Assembly (NCBI GenBank): GCA_963703385.1
Contig: OY969816.1
Span: 1,550,001 to 1,614,000 of the forward strand
From: Rhodoblastus sp963703385
GTDB lineage: Bacteria; Pseudomonadota; Alphaproteobacteria; Rhizobiales; Beijerinckiaceae
Direction: 5' to 3'
Length of the DNA: 64,000 bases
The position numbers were made by a program, and so were the translations under genes. The notes under the pieces were generated by a model that was not told the origin of the DNA, did no database searches, and saw nothing but the letters and a program-made list of their open reading frames with translations. This document shows positions 18,579 to 27,549 of the stretch, one piece after another. Positions within the stretch are counted from its first letter, which is position 1. Every line of letters begins with the position of its first letter.

Positions 18579-19193
18579 TCACCGTCCGAGGGAAGCGGTC
18601 CAGGGGATCATGCGGGCCAGAACGTCGGCGAGCGCGCGATTGAGCGCCATCGCCGGCGCGGCGCCGCCGATTTCGGCGACGGGCTCGGAGGCCGAAAAGA
18701 TTTTCGCGGCGAGCGTGCGTCCGCCGGTTTCCGCGACCAGCCGCGCGGTCATTTCGACCGTCGCCATATGGCTGGCGGCGTCGATGTCGAAACGCCGCAC
18801 CTCGACCCGCAAGGCATATTGCGCGGCGCCGTCCGTGTCCGCGACCTGACGGGCGAGCCCGGCGTTCTCGAAAGTCTCGACAATGCGTCCCTGCAGCAGG
18901 GACGGCGGGCGGCCGGCCCATTCCACGCCGGGAACCCGGCTCAGCGACCCGTCGGCGCCGCGCACCACGATCAGTTCGCTGTCCAGGGGGCCGTAGGCGG
19001 TCGGCGTCGGCACGACGAAGGTCGCGCGCGAGGGATGCGCCCGTGCGGAAGCGGCGTGAAGATCGAAACGCTCGGGCGTGGCGAGATTGGCGCAGCCGGA
19101 AAGGCCGAGGGCGATCGTGGCGGCCAGCGCCGAAAGGGAGGCTGGCTTCCGCCCCCCCTGCCGCGCCCGCGCTCCCCTTGCTTGCCTCTCCAC
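18579..19193 (-). CDS. ABC-type transport auxiliary lipoprotein (PqiC/YmbA-like, DUF330)
   Basis: A 204-residue lipoprotein with a hydrophobic N-terminal segment and lipobox LSGC near residues 32-35. The remainder fits the ABC transporter auxiliary component family found after mce/mlaD genes. It is the last gene of the mlaE-mlaF-mlaD operon (minus strand), 45 bp after mlaD. It should sit in the outer membrane facing the periplasm and help the MCE protein move phospholipids. The Arg-rich start residues 1-16 are doubtful. Initiation could be downstream, close to the hydrophobic segment. Confidence 0.8.
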   Translation of the reverse strand: MERQARGARARQGGRKPASLSALAATIALGLSGCANLATPERFDLHAASARAHPSRATFVVPTPTAYGPLDSELIVVRGADGSLSRVPGVEWAGRPPSLLQGRIVETFENAGLARQVADTDGAAQYALRVEVRRFDIDAASHMATVEMTARLVAETGGRTLAAKIFSASEPVAEIGGAAPAMALNRALADVLARMIPWTASLGR

Positions 19194-19237
19194 GTTTCCT
19201 GCTTTTCCTTAAGGTCCGACGCGAATCAGCCGCCTGT

Positions 19238-20156
19238 TCAACGCCCGTTATAGTCGGGCAGCGCCGGCTTCCGGCCGAAAAGAATGCTCTGCGGGTCCCG
19301 CTCGATGGTTTTGACCGCGTGATCGACGTCCTTGATCGTCTTGCGGCCGTCGACAGCCAGGCCCTCATATTGCGGCAAGCCGGTGTTGGCGAAACGATTC
19401 AGGCTTTCCGCCAGTTTCTTGATCGACCGCGCGGCGCTGGAAATATCGGCGATCATCGCCTTCCCGGAGTCGCCGTCGAGCAGGTTGTTGATCTTGGCCA
19501 CCGCCTCGTCGGCGTTGCGCATGATGTTGCGGACCTTGGCCGGATCGAGGCTGTCGAGCGCCTTGAGGAAATTGCCGTTCTTGTCCGCGAGCGCCGCGGT
19601 CACCTGCTGGATATTGGTCACCGAGGACTCGATTCCCGGGCCGGAGTTCCTTCAACAACCCGTTCACCCTGGTCAAGGCCGTGTCGAGCTGGTCGAACGC
19701 CTTGTCGGCCTTCACCGAGAGTTTTTGCGCCGTCTGCATCAGAGATTGCAACTCCGAGCCCGTGGCGTTGATCACGCCGCCCGGCGGCAGGGGCGGCGCT
19801 TCCGCGCTGCCGCCTTCGAGCCCCACCCAGGAGACTCCGGTGATCCCGCCGGTCTTGAGCGAAGCCGTGGTGTCGGTCTTGACCGGCGTGTTGGCGCCGA
19901 TCGAAATCCGCGCCTCCACCCGCCTGGGATCCTTCGGGTTGAGGCTGAGTTCGGTGACCGAGCCGACCTTGAGCCCGTTGAATTCGACCTGCGCGCCGTT
20001 CAGCAGGCCGGAGACCGGACTCTCGAAGTGAACGAAATAGGTTTTCTGGGCCGTCTCCCCGCCAAAGGTCTTGAACCAGTAAATAAAGCCGAAAGCGCCG
20101 AAAATCACGGCCAGGGTAAACAGGCCGACCAGCGCATAATTGGCGCGCGTCTCCAT
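19238..20156 (-). CDS. mlaD: MlaD-family MCE-domain protein, frameshifted near 19648
   Basis: About 305 residues when frames are joined. One N-terminal membrane helix (ALVGLFTLAVIFGAFGFIYW) is followed by an MCE domain (VHFESPVSGLLNGAQVEFNGLKVGSV-like core) and a long helical tail. MCE proteins form periplasmic hexameric rings or tubes carrying lipids between membranes. The frame starting at 20156 loses homology at about 19648. The next frame continues as NSGPGIESSVTNIQQVTAAL and ends at 19238. One base indel restores a full protein, so it may be a sequence error. The start has an excellent AGGAGG site directly against the edge of the interspersed repeat at 20171-20274. Confidence 0.82.
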
Positions 20157-20170
20157 GTTCCGGCTCCTCC

Positions 20171-20274
20171 TAGAGCATATTCCCAAAAAGTTGCAGACTT
20201 TTTGGACAAGAATATGCGTTGAAACAATGAGCTAGAGCATTCTTCCGATTCCGAAGGAACGGAAAATGCTCTAG
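20171..20274 (-). repeat. two-hairpin CTAG-bounded interspersed repeat, copy 1 (type A, reverse)
   Basis: About 104 bp made of two imperfect palindromes (AGAGCATATTCCC...GAATATGC and AGAGCATTCTTCC...AATGCTCT), bounded by TAGAGC/GCTCTA. Its reverse complement is almost identical to 51830-51931. It fills the mlaF-mlaD gap. One edge supplies the mlaF stop (TAG at 20273-20271). The other abuts the mlaD ribosome site. Confidence 0.88.
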
Positions 20275-21083
20275 CTGTGCGCGCCGATGGCGCCGTGTTC
20301 CGGCGCGACGATCGACCGCGCGCGCTTGCCGTGGAAATAGGTGCGCAACCAGGGATGATCGGAAGCGAGCATGGTCGAAAGCGGGCCGGACGCGATCACC
20401 TTGCCATCCGCGAGCGCCGCGATGGTGTCGCATATCGAATAGAGCGAGTCGAGATCGTGGGTCACCATGAAAACGCTCAGACCGAGGGTGGCGCGCAAGG
20501 TTGCGATCAGATCGTCGAAATCGGCGGCGCCGATCGGGTCGAGCCCCGAGGTCGGCTCGTCGAGGAACAGAAGCTCGGGATCGAGCGCCAGCGCGCGGGC
20601 GAGAGCGGCGCGCTTGACCATGCCGCCGGAAAGTTCCGACGGAACCTTGTCCGCGGCGTCCGACGGCAGGCCGACCAGCTTGATTTTCAGCATCGCCAGC
20701 TCGTCCATCACCGGCTGGCTGAGCTCGAGATATTCCCGCATCGGAGCCTGGATGTTCTGTTTGACGGTGAGCGCTGAAAACAGCGCCCCGCCCTGGAACA
20801 TCACGCCCCAGCGGCGCTCCAGCGCCCGATGCTCGGCGGGCGACAGCCGGTCGATATTCTCGCCGAAGATTTCGATGGTCCCGGACCGTTTGGGGAGCAG
20901 GCCGAGGATCGTGCGGGCCAGGACCGATTTTCCCTGCCCGGAGCCGCCGACGAGGCCGGTCACCTGTCCCGGCGGAACGTCGAGATCGAGGCCGTTGAGG
21001 ACCAGCCTGGAGCCGAAGCCGACGTCCAGCCCGCGCACCCTGATGATCGGTTCGTTCGACCTCGGCCCCATCTGTTCCCTCAA
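20271..21083 (-). CDS. mlaF: MlaF-like ABC transporter ATP-binding protein
   Basis: A 270-residue ABC ATPase. Walker A is GGSGQGKSV, the signature LSGGMVKR, and Walker B LLFLDEPTSGLDP with a following H-loop (VTHDLDSL). The LSGGM.KR signature and FQGGALFSALTV Q-loop region are typical of MlaF. It powers retrograde or anterograde phospholipid transport with MlaE and MlaD. Its start overlaps the mlaE stop by 4 bp. The stop codon falls on the border of an interspersed palindromic repeat. Confidence 0.93.
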   Translation of the reverse strand: MREQMGPRSNEPIIRVRGLDVGFGSRLVLNGLDLDVPPGQVTGLVGGSGQGKSVLARTILGLLPKRSGTIEIFGENIDRLSPAEHRALERRWGVMFQGGALFSALTVKQNIQAPMREYLELSQPVMDELAMLKIKLVGLPSDAADKVPSELSGGMVKRAALARALALDPELLFLDEPTSGLDPIGAADFDDLIATLRATLGLSVFMVTHDLDSLYSICDTIAALADGKVIASGPLSTMLASDHPWLRTYFHGKRARSIVAPEHGAIGAHS

Positions 21084-22225
21084 TAATGGATGCCGGCGAA
21101 AAAGATCGCGAACAGGCCGTCGACGAAAATCACCATGAAAATCGCGTTGACCACCGAAATCGTGACCTGACGGCCAAGCAATTCGGCCGAGCCCTTGACC
21201 CGGAAGCCCTCGACGCAGGCGATCAGGCCGACAACCAGCGCCATGAAAGGCGCCTTGATCAGGCCGACCAGAAAAGTGTTGAGGCCGATAAAGTCCTGCA
21301 CCCGCGCCAGGAAGGACTGGAAACTGATGCCTTCATAGAAATAGGCGGTGACCATGCCGCCGCCGAGCCCCGCCATGTCGGCGATGAAGGTGAGCAATGG
21401 CACGGAGAAGATCAGCGCCAGCACGCGCGGCAGGACCAGCACCTCGATTGGCGACATCCCCATCACCCGCAGGGCGTCGACCTCTTCGCGCATCTTCATC
21501 GAGCCGAGTTCGGCGGTGATCGCGGAGCCCGAACGTCCGGCGACCATGATCGAGGTCAGCAGCACGCCGAGTTCGCGCAGGACCAGAAGGCCGATCAGCT
21601 CGATGGCGTAGGACGACGCGCCGAATCGCCGCAATTGATAGAGCCCCTGCTGCTCGACAATGCTGCCGACCAGGAAATTGATGGTCACGATGATCGGAAC
21701 CGCGCGCAGGGCGAAATTTTCCATATGGTAGATCATCGACGTCGGGCGGGAGAGCGCCGGATTGAACATCACCCGCAACGCCGCGGCGGACAGTTCGCCG
21801 AAAAAGGACACGCCGGTCGCCACATTGTCCGCGATCATCGCGCTCCATTTGCCGAACCGGACCAGGAAGTCGACGACCGTGCTGCTCTTGCGCTTCGCCT
21901 CGGGCGTCGGAGGCGCGTAAGCCGCCTCGCGCAGCAAAATGCTCTGGTCCGAATCGAGGCTCTGATATTCCGTCGCGGCGCCGCCTGCGGCCATTTGCGT
22001 CCGCGCCTTGTCGATCAGCCACGCGCCGGCGGTGTCGAGCCGCGCGACGCCGGCGAAATCGATCGCCACCCGCGCCGCCCCCCGACCCGCCGCGCCGAGC
22101 GCGTCGGCCGCGCTTTCCAGCGCCCGCGAAGCCGAAATCGTCCACGCCCCGCGCAGGACGAGGCGAAGGGTCTCGCCGTCCCTTTCGACCGAAAAGGCCG
22201 GCTCCGCAGGCATCGAGTTCGGCAT
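21080..22225 (-). CDS. mlaE: MlaE-like permease with N-terminal STAS (MlaB-like) domain
   Basis: A 381-residue fusion. The first 100 residues (VERDGETLRLVLRGAW...RLDTAGAWLIDKAR) form a STAS domain like MlaB. The rest is the MlaE permease with about five to six membrane helices and the family motif LRELGVLLTSIMVAGRSGSA. The fusion explains the lack of a separate mlaB gene. It is the first gene of the lipid transport operon, divergent from the dipeptide epimerase gene. The ATG at 22225 is chosen because the STAS domain starts soon after it. An upstream alternative at 22345 would add 40 non-conserved residues overlapping the promoter region. Confidence 0.9.
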   Translation of the reverse strand: MPNSMPAEPAFSVERDGETLRLVLRGAWTISASRALESAADALGAAGRGAARVAIDFAGVARLDTAGAWLIDKARTQMAAGGAATEYQSLDSDQSILLREAAYAPPTPEAKRKSSTVVDFLVRFGKWSAMIADNVATGVSFFGELSAAALRVMFNPALSRPTSMIYHMENFALRAVPIIVTINFLVGSIVEQQGLYQLRRFGASSYAIELIGLLVLRELGVLLTSIMVAGRSGSAITAELGSMKMREEVDALRVMGMSPIEVLVLPRVLALIFSVPLLTFIADMAGLGGGMVTAYFYEGISFQSFLARVQDFIGLNTFLVGLIKAPFMALVVGLIACVEGFRVKGSAELLGRQVTISVVNAIFMVIFVDGLFAIFFAGIHY

Positions 22226-22368
22226 TCGGCGCGCATCCGCTGTCTGACGGCCAGGGCCGGGGATCGAAGCGACCCCCGGCTCTTGAATACATTCCGCAGG
22301 CCGTTTACGCAAAAGCGAATTGCGGGCGGCCCGCTCGTCCAACATGAAGCTTGCATTGGCGCAACACC

Positions 22369-23364
22369 ATGGCCTCGTCCGAACCTCGCCGGCTCTCCCT
22401 CGAGATCGCGCGCTTCCCGCTGAAAAACCCCTTCGTCATCTCGCGCGGGGCCAAGACCGAGGCCGTGGCATTGGTCGCCACGATTACGCAAGGTCAGACT
22501 GCCGGGCGCGGCGAATGCACGCCCTACGCGCGCTATGGCGAGAGCGTCGAGAGCGTGGCGGCGGCGATCGAATCTTTCCGCGCCGCGATCGAATCGGGCG
22601 CCGGTCGCGCCGAACTGCAAGGGCTCCTGCCCGCCGGCGCCGCGCGCAATGCGCTGGACTGCGCGCTTTGGGACCTCGAGGCCAAGACTTCCGGCGTCCC
22701 GGCCTTCCAGCTCGCCAGCCTGCACGCAATAGCGCCCTGCGTCACCGCCTACACCCTGTCGGTCGGGACGCCGGAGGAGATGGCGCGGGCGGCCCAAGCC
22801 GCCGCCGGCCGCCCGGTGCTCAAAGTGAAGCTCGCGGGCGCGGGCGACGCCGAACGCCTCGCCGCCGTGCGCGCCGCCGCGCCCGAGTCCGAACTGATCG
22901 TGGACGCCAACGAGGCCTGGCGGCCGGAAAATCTCGAAGAAAATTTTTCCGCCTGCGCGGCGGCCGGGGTCGCCCTGGTTGAGCAGCCCCTGCCGGCGGG
23001 CGACGACTCGGCGCTGGCGATGAAAAAATGGCCGGTCGCAATCTGCGCCGACGAAAGCGTCCACGACCGCAACGGGCTGGCCGGCCTGCGCGACCGTTAC
23101 GACCTCGTCAATATCAAGCTCGACAAGACCGGCGGCCTGACCGAGGCCCTGGCGCTGGCGGCCGAGGCCGAAAAGCTCGGCTTCGGCCTCTTCGTCGGCT
23201 GCATGGTGGCCTCCTCGCTCGCCATGGCCCCGGCCCTGCTGCTCACCGGGCGCGCCCGTTTCGTCGATCTCGACGGCCCGCTGCTCCTGGCCCAGGACCG
23301 CGCCTGCGGCCTGCGCTACGACGGCTCGACCGTTTTTCCGCCCGAACCCGCGCTGTGGGGGTGA
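22369..23364 (+). CDS. dipeptide (L-Ala-D/L-Glu) epimerase, enolase superfamily
   Basis: About 331 residues of the muconate-lactonising/enolase superfamily. Catalytic Lys is in LKVKLAG. Metal ligands appear in VDANEAW (Asp), VEQPLP (Glu) and CADESVH (Asp). The second Lys is in NIKLDKTGG. This set and the GCMVASSLAMAPA barrel end fit L-Ala-D/L-Glu epimerases that recycle murein peptides. The ATG at 22369 gives the conserved RLSLEIARFPL start. An alternative ATG at 22351 adds six residues. An N-acetylmuramate recycling gene (anmK) also occurs at 55-56 kb. Confidence 0.9.
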   Translation: MASSEPRRLSLEIARFPLKNPFVISRGAKTEAVALVATITQGQTAGRGECTPYARYGESVESVAAAIESFRAAIESGAGRAELQGLLPAGAARNALDCALWDLEAKTSGVPAFQLASLHAIAPCVTAYTLSVGTPEEMARAAQAAAGRPVLKVKLAGAGDAERLAAVRAAAPESELIVDANEAWRPENLEENFSACAAAGVALVEQPLPAGDDSALAMKKWPVAICADESVHDRNGLAGLRDRYDLVNIKLDKTGGLTEALALAAEAEKLGFGLFVGCMVASSLAMAPALLLTGRARFVDLDGPLLLAQDRACGLRYDGSTVFPPEPALWG

Positions 23365-23371
23365 CCCGCAG

Positions 23372-24295
23372 ATGGCCGATAACAAAAATCAACATTTCGT
23401 CCCGAGGGCTCATTTTAAGCCGTTCAGCATTGGCGCTCAAGGAAAAGTCATAAATCTTTATAACCTCGATCGTAAGCAGGCTATCTTCAACGCACCACTT
23501 AAAAATCAATGCGCCGGAAGTTATTTCTACGGGCGCGACTCAAAGCTCGAAAAAGCAATCCAAACAGTTGAGCAAGGCTATTCAAAATGCGTCGCGGACC
23601 TGCAGAAACCAATCGCGCATATACATGATGCTCACGAATTAATTCTTAAACGTTTTATCTATCTACAATACCTAAGAACAGAAGCAGCAGCACGGCGCTC
23701 GGCAGAGCTCGTATTTGAAATGACAGCTGTGTCGGGTGACGAAAGTGAGAAACCACCATTTAAGGAGACGGTCAAGGAGGCCGTCATCTCAGCTATGCTT
23801 ACTTACTCCGATACAATGCACATTGTCGATGATTTAAAGCTTATAATTGTCCGCAATCTCACCAAATTCCCATTCATCACATCTGACGATCCTGCGGTCC
23901 TTGCCAATCGATGGCACCAACTCGATCGACGCAGACGACATATGGCCTTTGGGATAATCCACGCCGGCGTGATCTTGTTTTTACCAATTTCACCAGACTT
24001 GTTAGCAATTCTATATGATAGAGATGTATACACGACAAACCACTCTAACGGCTGGATCAACACACATAAGCCTGAAGATATAAATGCATGCAACTATCAC
24101 CAGGCGCTTAATTGTACTGCAAATACGTATTTTTCAGCTTCTGACGATAATATTTACGTGCAGCAAGCTGTTAACGACGTTGTGCATTTGTGGCCAAAAC
24201 GCCGAATCCAAATCGTCATTGCGGTTCCTGCCCTCACGTATCCCCTCATTTTAAATGACCCCGAAAGCGTCGGAGAAAGCAGAGCTTTGGCGTAG
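23372..24295 (+). CDS. DUF4238 protein, 3' end replaced by IS sequence
   Basis: A protein of 307 residues as read. The start MADNKNQHFVPRAHFKPF is the diagnostic DUF4238 N-terminus, and FPFITSDDPAVL is the second family landmark. DUF4238 proteins are uncharacterised and often occur in genomic islands or defence-rich regions. The stretch is markedly AT-richer than its neighbours and uses different codons, which implies horizontal gain. Codons from about 24240 onward (PLILNDPESVGE...) come from the inverted repeat and tail of the IS element, so the native C-terminus is cut off by insertion. Whether the shortened protein works is unknown. Confidence 0.8.
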   Translation: MADNKNQHFVPRAHFKPFSIGAQGKVINLYNLDRKQAIFNAPLKNQCAGSYFYGRDSKLEKAIQTVEQGYSKCVADLQKPIAHIHDAHELILKRFIYLQYLRTEAAARRSAELVFEMTAVSGDESEKPPFKETVKEAVISAMLTYSDTMHIVDDLKLIIVRNLTKFPFITSDDPAVLANRWHQLDRRRRHMAFGIIHAGVILFLPISPDLLAILYDRDVYTTNHSNGWINTHKPEDINACNYHQALNCTANTYFSASDDNIYVQQAVNDVVHLWPKRRIQIVIAVPALTYPLILNDPESVGESRALA

Positions 24296-25490
24296 GAGAT
24301 CCTGGTATCGCTCGATGAGGGGCCGGAGTCTCTTCTCCGGCATGTTGGGGATCAGGTCATAGAGCAGGCAGCCTTGTCGGAAAAGGGAATGGACGCGGCG
24401 CTTGACGGTGCTGGTTCTCAGTTGCCGGTCCATTCCGAGGCTTTCGCCGGCGGCGCCCAAGAGCGTCAGCAGCAGGATGGCGAAGGCGTTGAGGAGCAAG
24501 AGGCGGTCGCGGCGTTGCGGATCGTCGATCCTCAGCGCGTTCATGCCCATTCCAAAGCGCAAATCCTTGCTGTCTCGAAAGCTGGGCTCGATGGTCCAGC
24601 GTTTGGAATAAAGCTTGATGATCTGCGGCGCGGAGAGCGCGCCGCCGCTGGCGGCCAGATGCCAGGCCTCCTTCATGCCCGCGGCCTTCACGCATACGAC
24701 CGCCCCAACCCTTTGGCGGGCGGCGGACACTTCGGCGTCGCGCAGTTTTCGCGCTCGCCCGCCCTTGCCGACCCAATCGGCGGCCAACCGGGTTTCGCCA
24801 TCGGCTGCGCTGACGTGGATGTTGCCGCGAAAGCGGATGACATATTGAAAGCCAAGGCTGCCCAGGAATTCGAATAGTTTGATATCGCCAAAGCCGCGAT
24901 CGGCCAGAATCGTCGCCGTCACGCCCTCGGGCAGCAGCGCCTTCAGCCGGGACAGGCACAAATCCTCGAAATCGTTGCGCTGGTCCTTCAATTCGTCCTT
25001 GTCGACGGTCAGCCAAAGCAGCGGCGTGGCTCTTCCGTGGCGCGTGACGAGATGCAGCGCGAGCGTGGACTGATTGTCGGGATCGAAATCCGTCCAGTCC
25101 ATCGCCACGACGATGTCGCGCCGCGCTCCAACGACTTCGGGAACCCACGACCCGAACAACTCCCAAGGAGCCACGCCCGCGTTGCTCAGCAGCCGGTCGA
25201 CCTGCTTGATCGCCGACTTCGCGATCAGTCCGCGCGCCGTCGCCAACGCCTGTCCGATCAGGCTAACCGCGAGAGCCGCCCCCGTCATCACTCCAAGCGT
25301 CCCATTCGCCAAAGACAGAATGCGTTTGGCGTGCAGGTCGTCAACAAAGACGCGGCTCACAAATTCATGAACAAAATCAAATCGCTCCTTCGGCGCGCGC
25401 ATCGCTCTCCCCAACCGGCAGATTCTCCGTCACGCCGCTCGGAAGAATCCCAAATTCGGGCTTTTTAGAGTCACGCAAAAATGAGGGGAT
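24240..25490 (-). mobile_element. IS4-family insertion sequence (about 1.25 kb)
   Basis: A single-transposase IS bounded by inverted repeats. ATCCCCTCATTTT starts at 24240 and its complement ends at 25490. The left and right ends agree over 13 bases, then diverge. I could not see a clear direct target repeat in the flanks. It interrupts the DUF4238 gene. The GC-rich transposase contrasts with the AT-rich target, so it arrived separately. Confidence 0.85.
24251..25414 (-). CDS. IS4-family DDE transposase
   Basis: A 387-residue transposase. DDE residues are visible: Asp106 (AMDWTDFD), Asp172 (ILADRGFGD) and Glu276 inside the IS4 signature Y-(2)-R-(3)-E-(6)-K (Tyr269, Arg272, Glu276, Lys283). 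The frame is intact, so the element may be active. It catalyses cut-and-paste transposition of the surrounding IS. Confidence 0.93.
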   Translation of the reverse strand: MGRAMRAPKERFDFVHEFVSRVFVDDLHAKRILSLANGTLGVMTGAALAVSLIGQALATARGLIAKSAIKQVDRLLSNAGVAPWELFGSWVPEVVGARRDIVVAMDWTDFDPDNQSTLALHLVTRHGRATPLLWLTVDKDELKDQRNDFEDLCLSRLKALLPEGVTATILADRGFGDIKLFEFLGSLGFQYVIRFRGNIHVSAADGETRLAADWVGKGGRARKLRDAEVSAARQRVGAVVCVKAAGMKEAWHLAASGGALSAPQIIKLYSKRWTIEPSFRDSKDLRFGMGMNALRIDDPQRRDRLLLLNAFAILLLTLLGAAGESLGMDRQLRTSTVKRRVHSLFRQGCLLYDLIPNMPEKRLRPLIERYQDLLRQSSAFSDAFGVI

Positions 25491-25491
25491 T

Positions 25492-25746
25492 CATGAGGTT
25501 CCTGACACCAAAACTGACACTCACACCCGTTACGCTGTTGTTCAGAACGGGGACTTACACGAACACGCAGAATTACTCATACACGGAAAGGCTGTCAGTC
25601 CCGTTCCGCCAAAGTGGCCGTCTTTCCTGAAGCTCCGAAATAAGCGCGTCGTCTATACCAATGACACGGGCTCAGGCTTCCGTCGCCGGATGACGGCCGT
25701 CTCAAGCTCTTGGGACAGCCCACCTTGGCGGAAGGTCGCGGGCTGA
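25492..25746 (+). pseudogene. 3' remnant of an unrecognised gene beside the IS
   Basis: An 84-codon open frame without a start, beginning right at the IS border. It reads protein-like (NGDLHEHAELLIHGK ... VVYTNDTGSGFRRRMTAVSS) and ends with TGA at 25744-25746. It could be the tail of the gene interrupted by the IS or of another deleted gene. I do not recognise the family. No function is claimed. Confidence 0.4.
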
Positions 25747-25961
25747 AAGTTATTGCCTACAATCGGGACTCACGTACTACAGGTCGCACTGCACCACAGA
25801 CCGTTTTAGGTCGATCGCTAAGCGGCGCAGACACTCTTGATGCTTCGCTGTGAGCTTCGGAATACAAAACATTTCGCGCGGACGATGCGCGCATGGGCGA
25901 CGCGCGAAAATTCTGTTATTTCGATCTTCCCATCGTCCCCCCAACCGAAGCGAGGCTAGCG
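25747..25961. other. gap after the IS island
   Basis: About 215 bp linking the AT-richer foreign patch to chromosomal GC-rich sequence. A short minus-strand frame here has no clear start or family. Nothing else is supported. Confidence 0.35.
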
Positions 25962-26546
25962 ATGACGCAGAACGATCAGCCCGATACGCCAGCCGGAAAA
26001 TCGGGATGGGCGCGGCGCCTTCTCGCCCCCAACTGGCCATTCCTGATCATGTTGCTGCTGGCGCTGAGCGGGGTCGCCACCTCGAGCCTGGCGCGAAGTC
26101 TGACCATTCCCTATTGGGAAATCGTCGTGCCCATTTTCGCGGTCTCCAGTTTTTTCGCACGCGGCAATTTTCGCGACAGAACCGACCGGATCAGGGCGTT
26201 GCGGCAGGACGCGCTGCATTGGATCGCGGTTTTCGCGGCCATGCGCCTGCTGATGCTGCCCCAGATTTTCGAGCTGCTCGGCGCCGACGCGGCGCCGCTC
26301 GTTCTGCTGACCGTCCTCGCGCTCGGACTTTTCACCTCGGGGAATCTGATCGGCTCCTGGCGGATCGGGCTGCTCGGGATTTTGCTCGCGGCCGCCGTCC
26401 CGGCCACGGCCTGGATGGAGCGATCCACGCTGTTCATCCTGCTGTTCGGCGCCGGCGCCGTGAGCCTTTTCCTTTTCCTCTGGCCGCCGCATTCGTGGGG
26501 CCGGCGGACGAAAAGCCGATCGGGCGACGGCGCGACCTCGTCGTGA
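25962..26546 (+). CDS. small integral membrane protein, unknown function
   Basis: A 194-residue protein with about six hydrophobic segments separated by short loops, including PNWPFLIMLLLALSGVA near the start and LFILLFGAGAVSLFLFLW near the end. The N-terminal 20 residues are polar and the last 20 basic. I do not recognise a family, and no charged catalytic residues are buried in the helices. The start ATG at 25962 follows a gap from the IS remnants. It stands alone upstream of the PAP2 gene. Confidence 0.6.
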   Translation: MTQNDQPDTPAGKSGWARRLLAPNWPFLIMLLLALSGVATSSLARSLTIPYWEIVVPIFAVSSFFARGNFRDRTDRIRALRQDALHWIAVFAAMRLLMLPQIFELLGADAAPLVLLTVLALGLFTSGNLIGSWRIGLLGILLAAAVPATAWMERSTLFILLFGAGAVSLFLFLWPPHSWGRRTKSRSGDGATSS

Positions 26547-26716
26547 CCCGGGGCCCTGCGTTTCTGCCGCGCCGTTGTTCTCGTCGGCGTCGCCGCGCGA
26601 CCGCTGAACGCGCAACGCCGCCTGCCGACGAGGCCGCGTCAGGCGCGGGATTCGTCGGCCTGGCCTTCTCGCTGAAAACGCCCTTTTGGGTCGGCGTGAC
26701 AAAAAGGTGTAAAATT

Positions 26717-26727
26717 CCTAATTTAGG
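26717..26727. promoter_or_regulatory. palindrome CCTAATTTAGG upstream of the PAP2 gene
   Basis: A perfect 11-bp palindrome in a short AT-rich patch, 150 bp before the PAP2 phosphatase start, within a 330-bp gene-free gap (26547-26877). It could be an operator. The binding protein is unknown. Confidence 0.3.
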
Positions 26728-26877
26728 TTGGTTTCGGGGCGCGCCACTATTCCGGCGGGATTTTGGCCCAGATGTTGGTGTGGAGTCGTGCAACGAGTCG
26801 TTCCCGGCTTCGGCCAAGAGGCGTTGAAAACAGAAAATTCCTTCAGACCGGGCGGCTTGCCCGGAAAGGCGAACGGG

Positions 26878-27549
26878 ATGGCGGTGGAAGCTCACGCGGG
26901 CTCACAACGGGGTGGCCTTGAGGCTTTCCCCGCCAGCATCCCGCTGTCCGGCGATCAGCCCGGGACCGTTTCCACCGCGCAGCCGTCACGGGTCAAATTT
27001 TCCGTGGCCTTCTCCCGCATTCGCCGGCGCTTCGAGGCGGCGGAAATGCGCGCGGTCCACACGGCCTCGCGCAGCGCGCGGCCCGCCCCGCTGAAAATTC
27101 TGGCGATCGCTCTGTCCAAGCTCGGCAACGGCTGGATTTACCCCCTGCTCGCCGCCGCGATACTGGTGAAATGGCGGCTGTCCGGCCTGCGCATCATCGC
27201 CCCGGCAACGATCAGCGCGATCCTGCTCCACAGCATCTATCCCTATCTCAAGGACTGGTGCGGCCGGCGCCGCCCGTTCCAGGCCGCCCCGGAACTGCCG
27301 AACCTGCTCGACACTCTGGATGCGCATTCCTTCCCCAGCGGCCATACGATGACCATGGTCGGCGTCCTGACCCCCGTGGTGATGCTCTGGCCGGCGGCGA
27401 CCGCTTTGGCGGTTCTGATGGGCCTTGGCATGGCCTGGTCGCGCGTGGCGACCGCCCATCATTACCCGAGCGACGTCCTCGCCGGCGCGGCTCTGGGCTT
27501 CGGCGTCGGCTATCCGATGACCGAATGGGCCGTGCATCTTTTCGGCTGA
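26878..27549 (+). CDS. PAP2-family lipid phosphatase
   Basis: A 223-residue membrane phosphatase. All three PAP2 motifs are present: KDWCGRRRPF (KX6RP), SFPSGHT and SRVATAHHYPSD (SRX5HX3D). It carries about five helices, with the active site expected on the periplasmic face. Likely substrates are undecaprenyl pyrophosphate, phosphatidic acid or lipid A phosphates. The ATG at 26878 leaves a 60-residue polar N-terminus. A later start near residue 60 is possible. No operon partner is evident. Confidence 0.85.
   Translation: MAVEAHAGSQRGGLEAFPASIPLSGDQPGTVSTAQPSRVKFSVAFSRIRRRFEAAEMRAVHTASRSARPAPLKILAIALSKLGNGWIYPLLAAAILVKWRLSGLRIIAPATISAILLHSIYPYLKDWCGRRRPFQAAPELPNLLDTLDAHSFPSGHTMTMVGVLTPVVMLWPAATALAVLMGLGMAWSRVATAHHYPSDVLAGAALGFGVGYPMTEWAVHLFG

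Noticed and set aside
24221..25505. GGTTCCTG in both IS flanks as target-site duplication
   Set aside because: The two copies lie at different distances from the IS ends (9 and 6 bases), so they are not a simple target duplication.
25777..26040. Minus-strand frame after the IS remnants
   Set aside because: It overlaps the start of the membrane-protein gene, lacks a family and changes composition midway.
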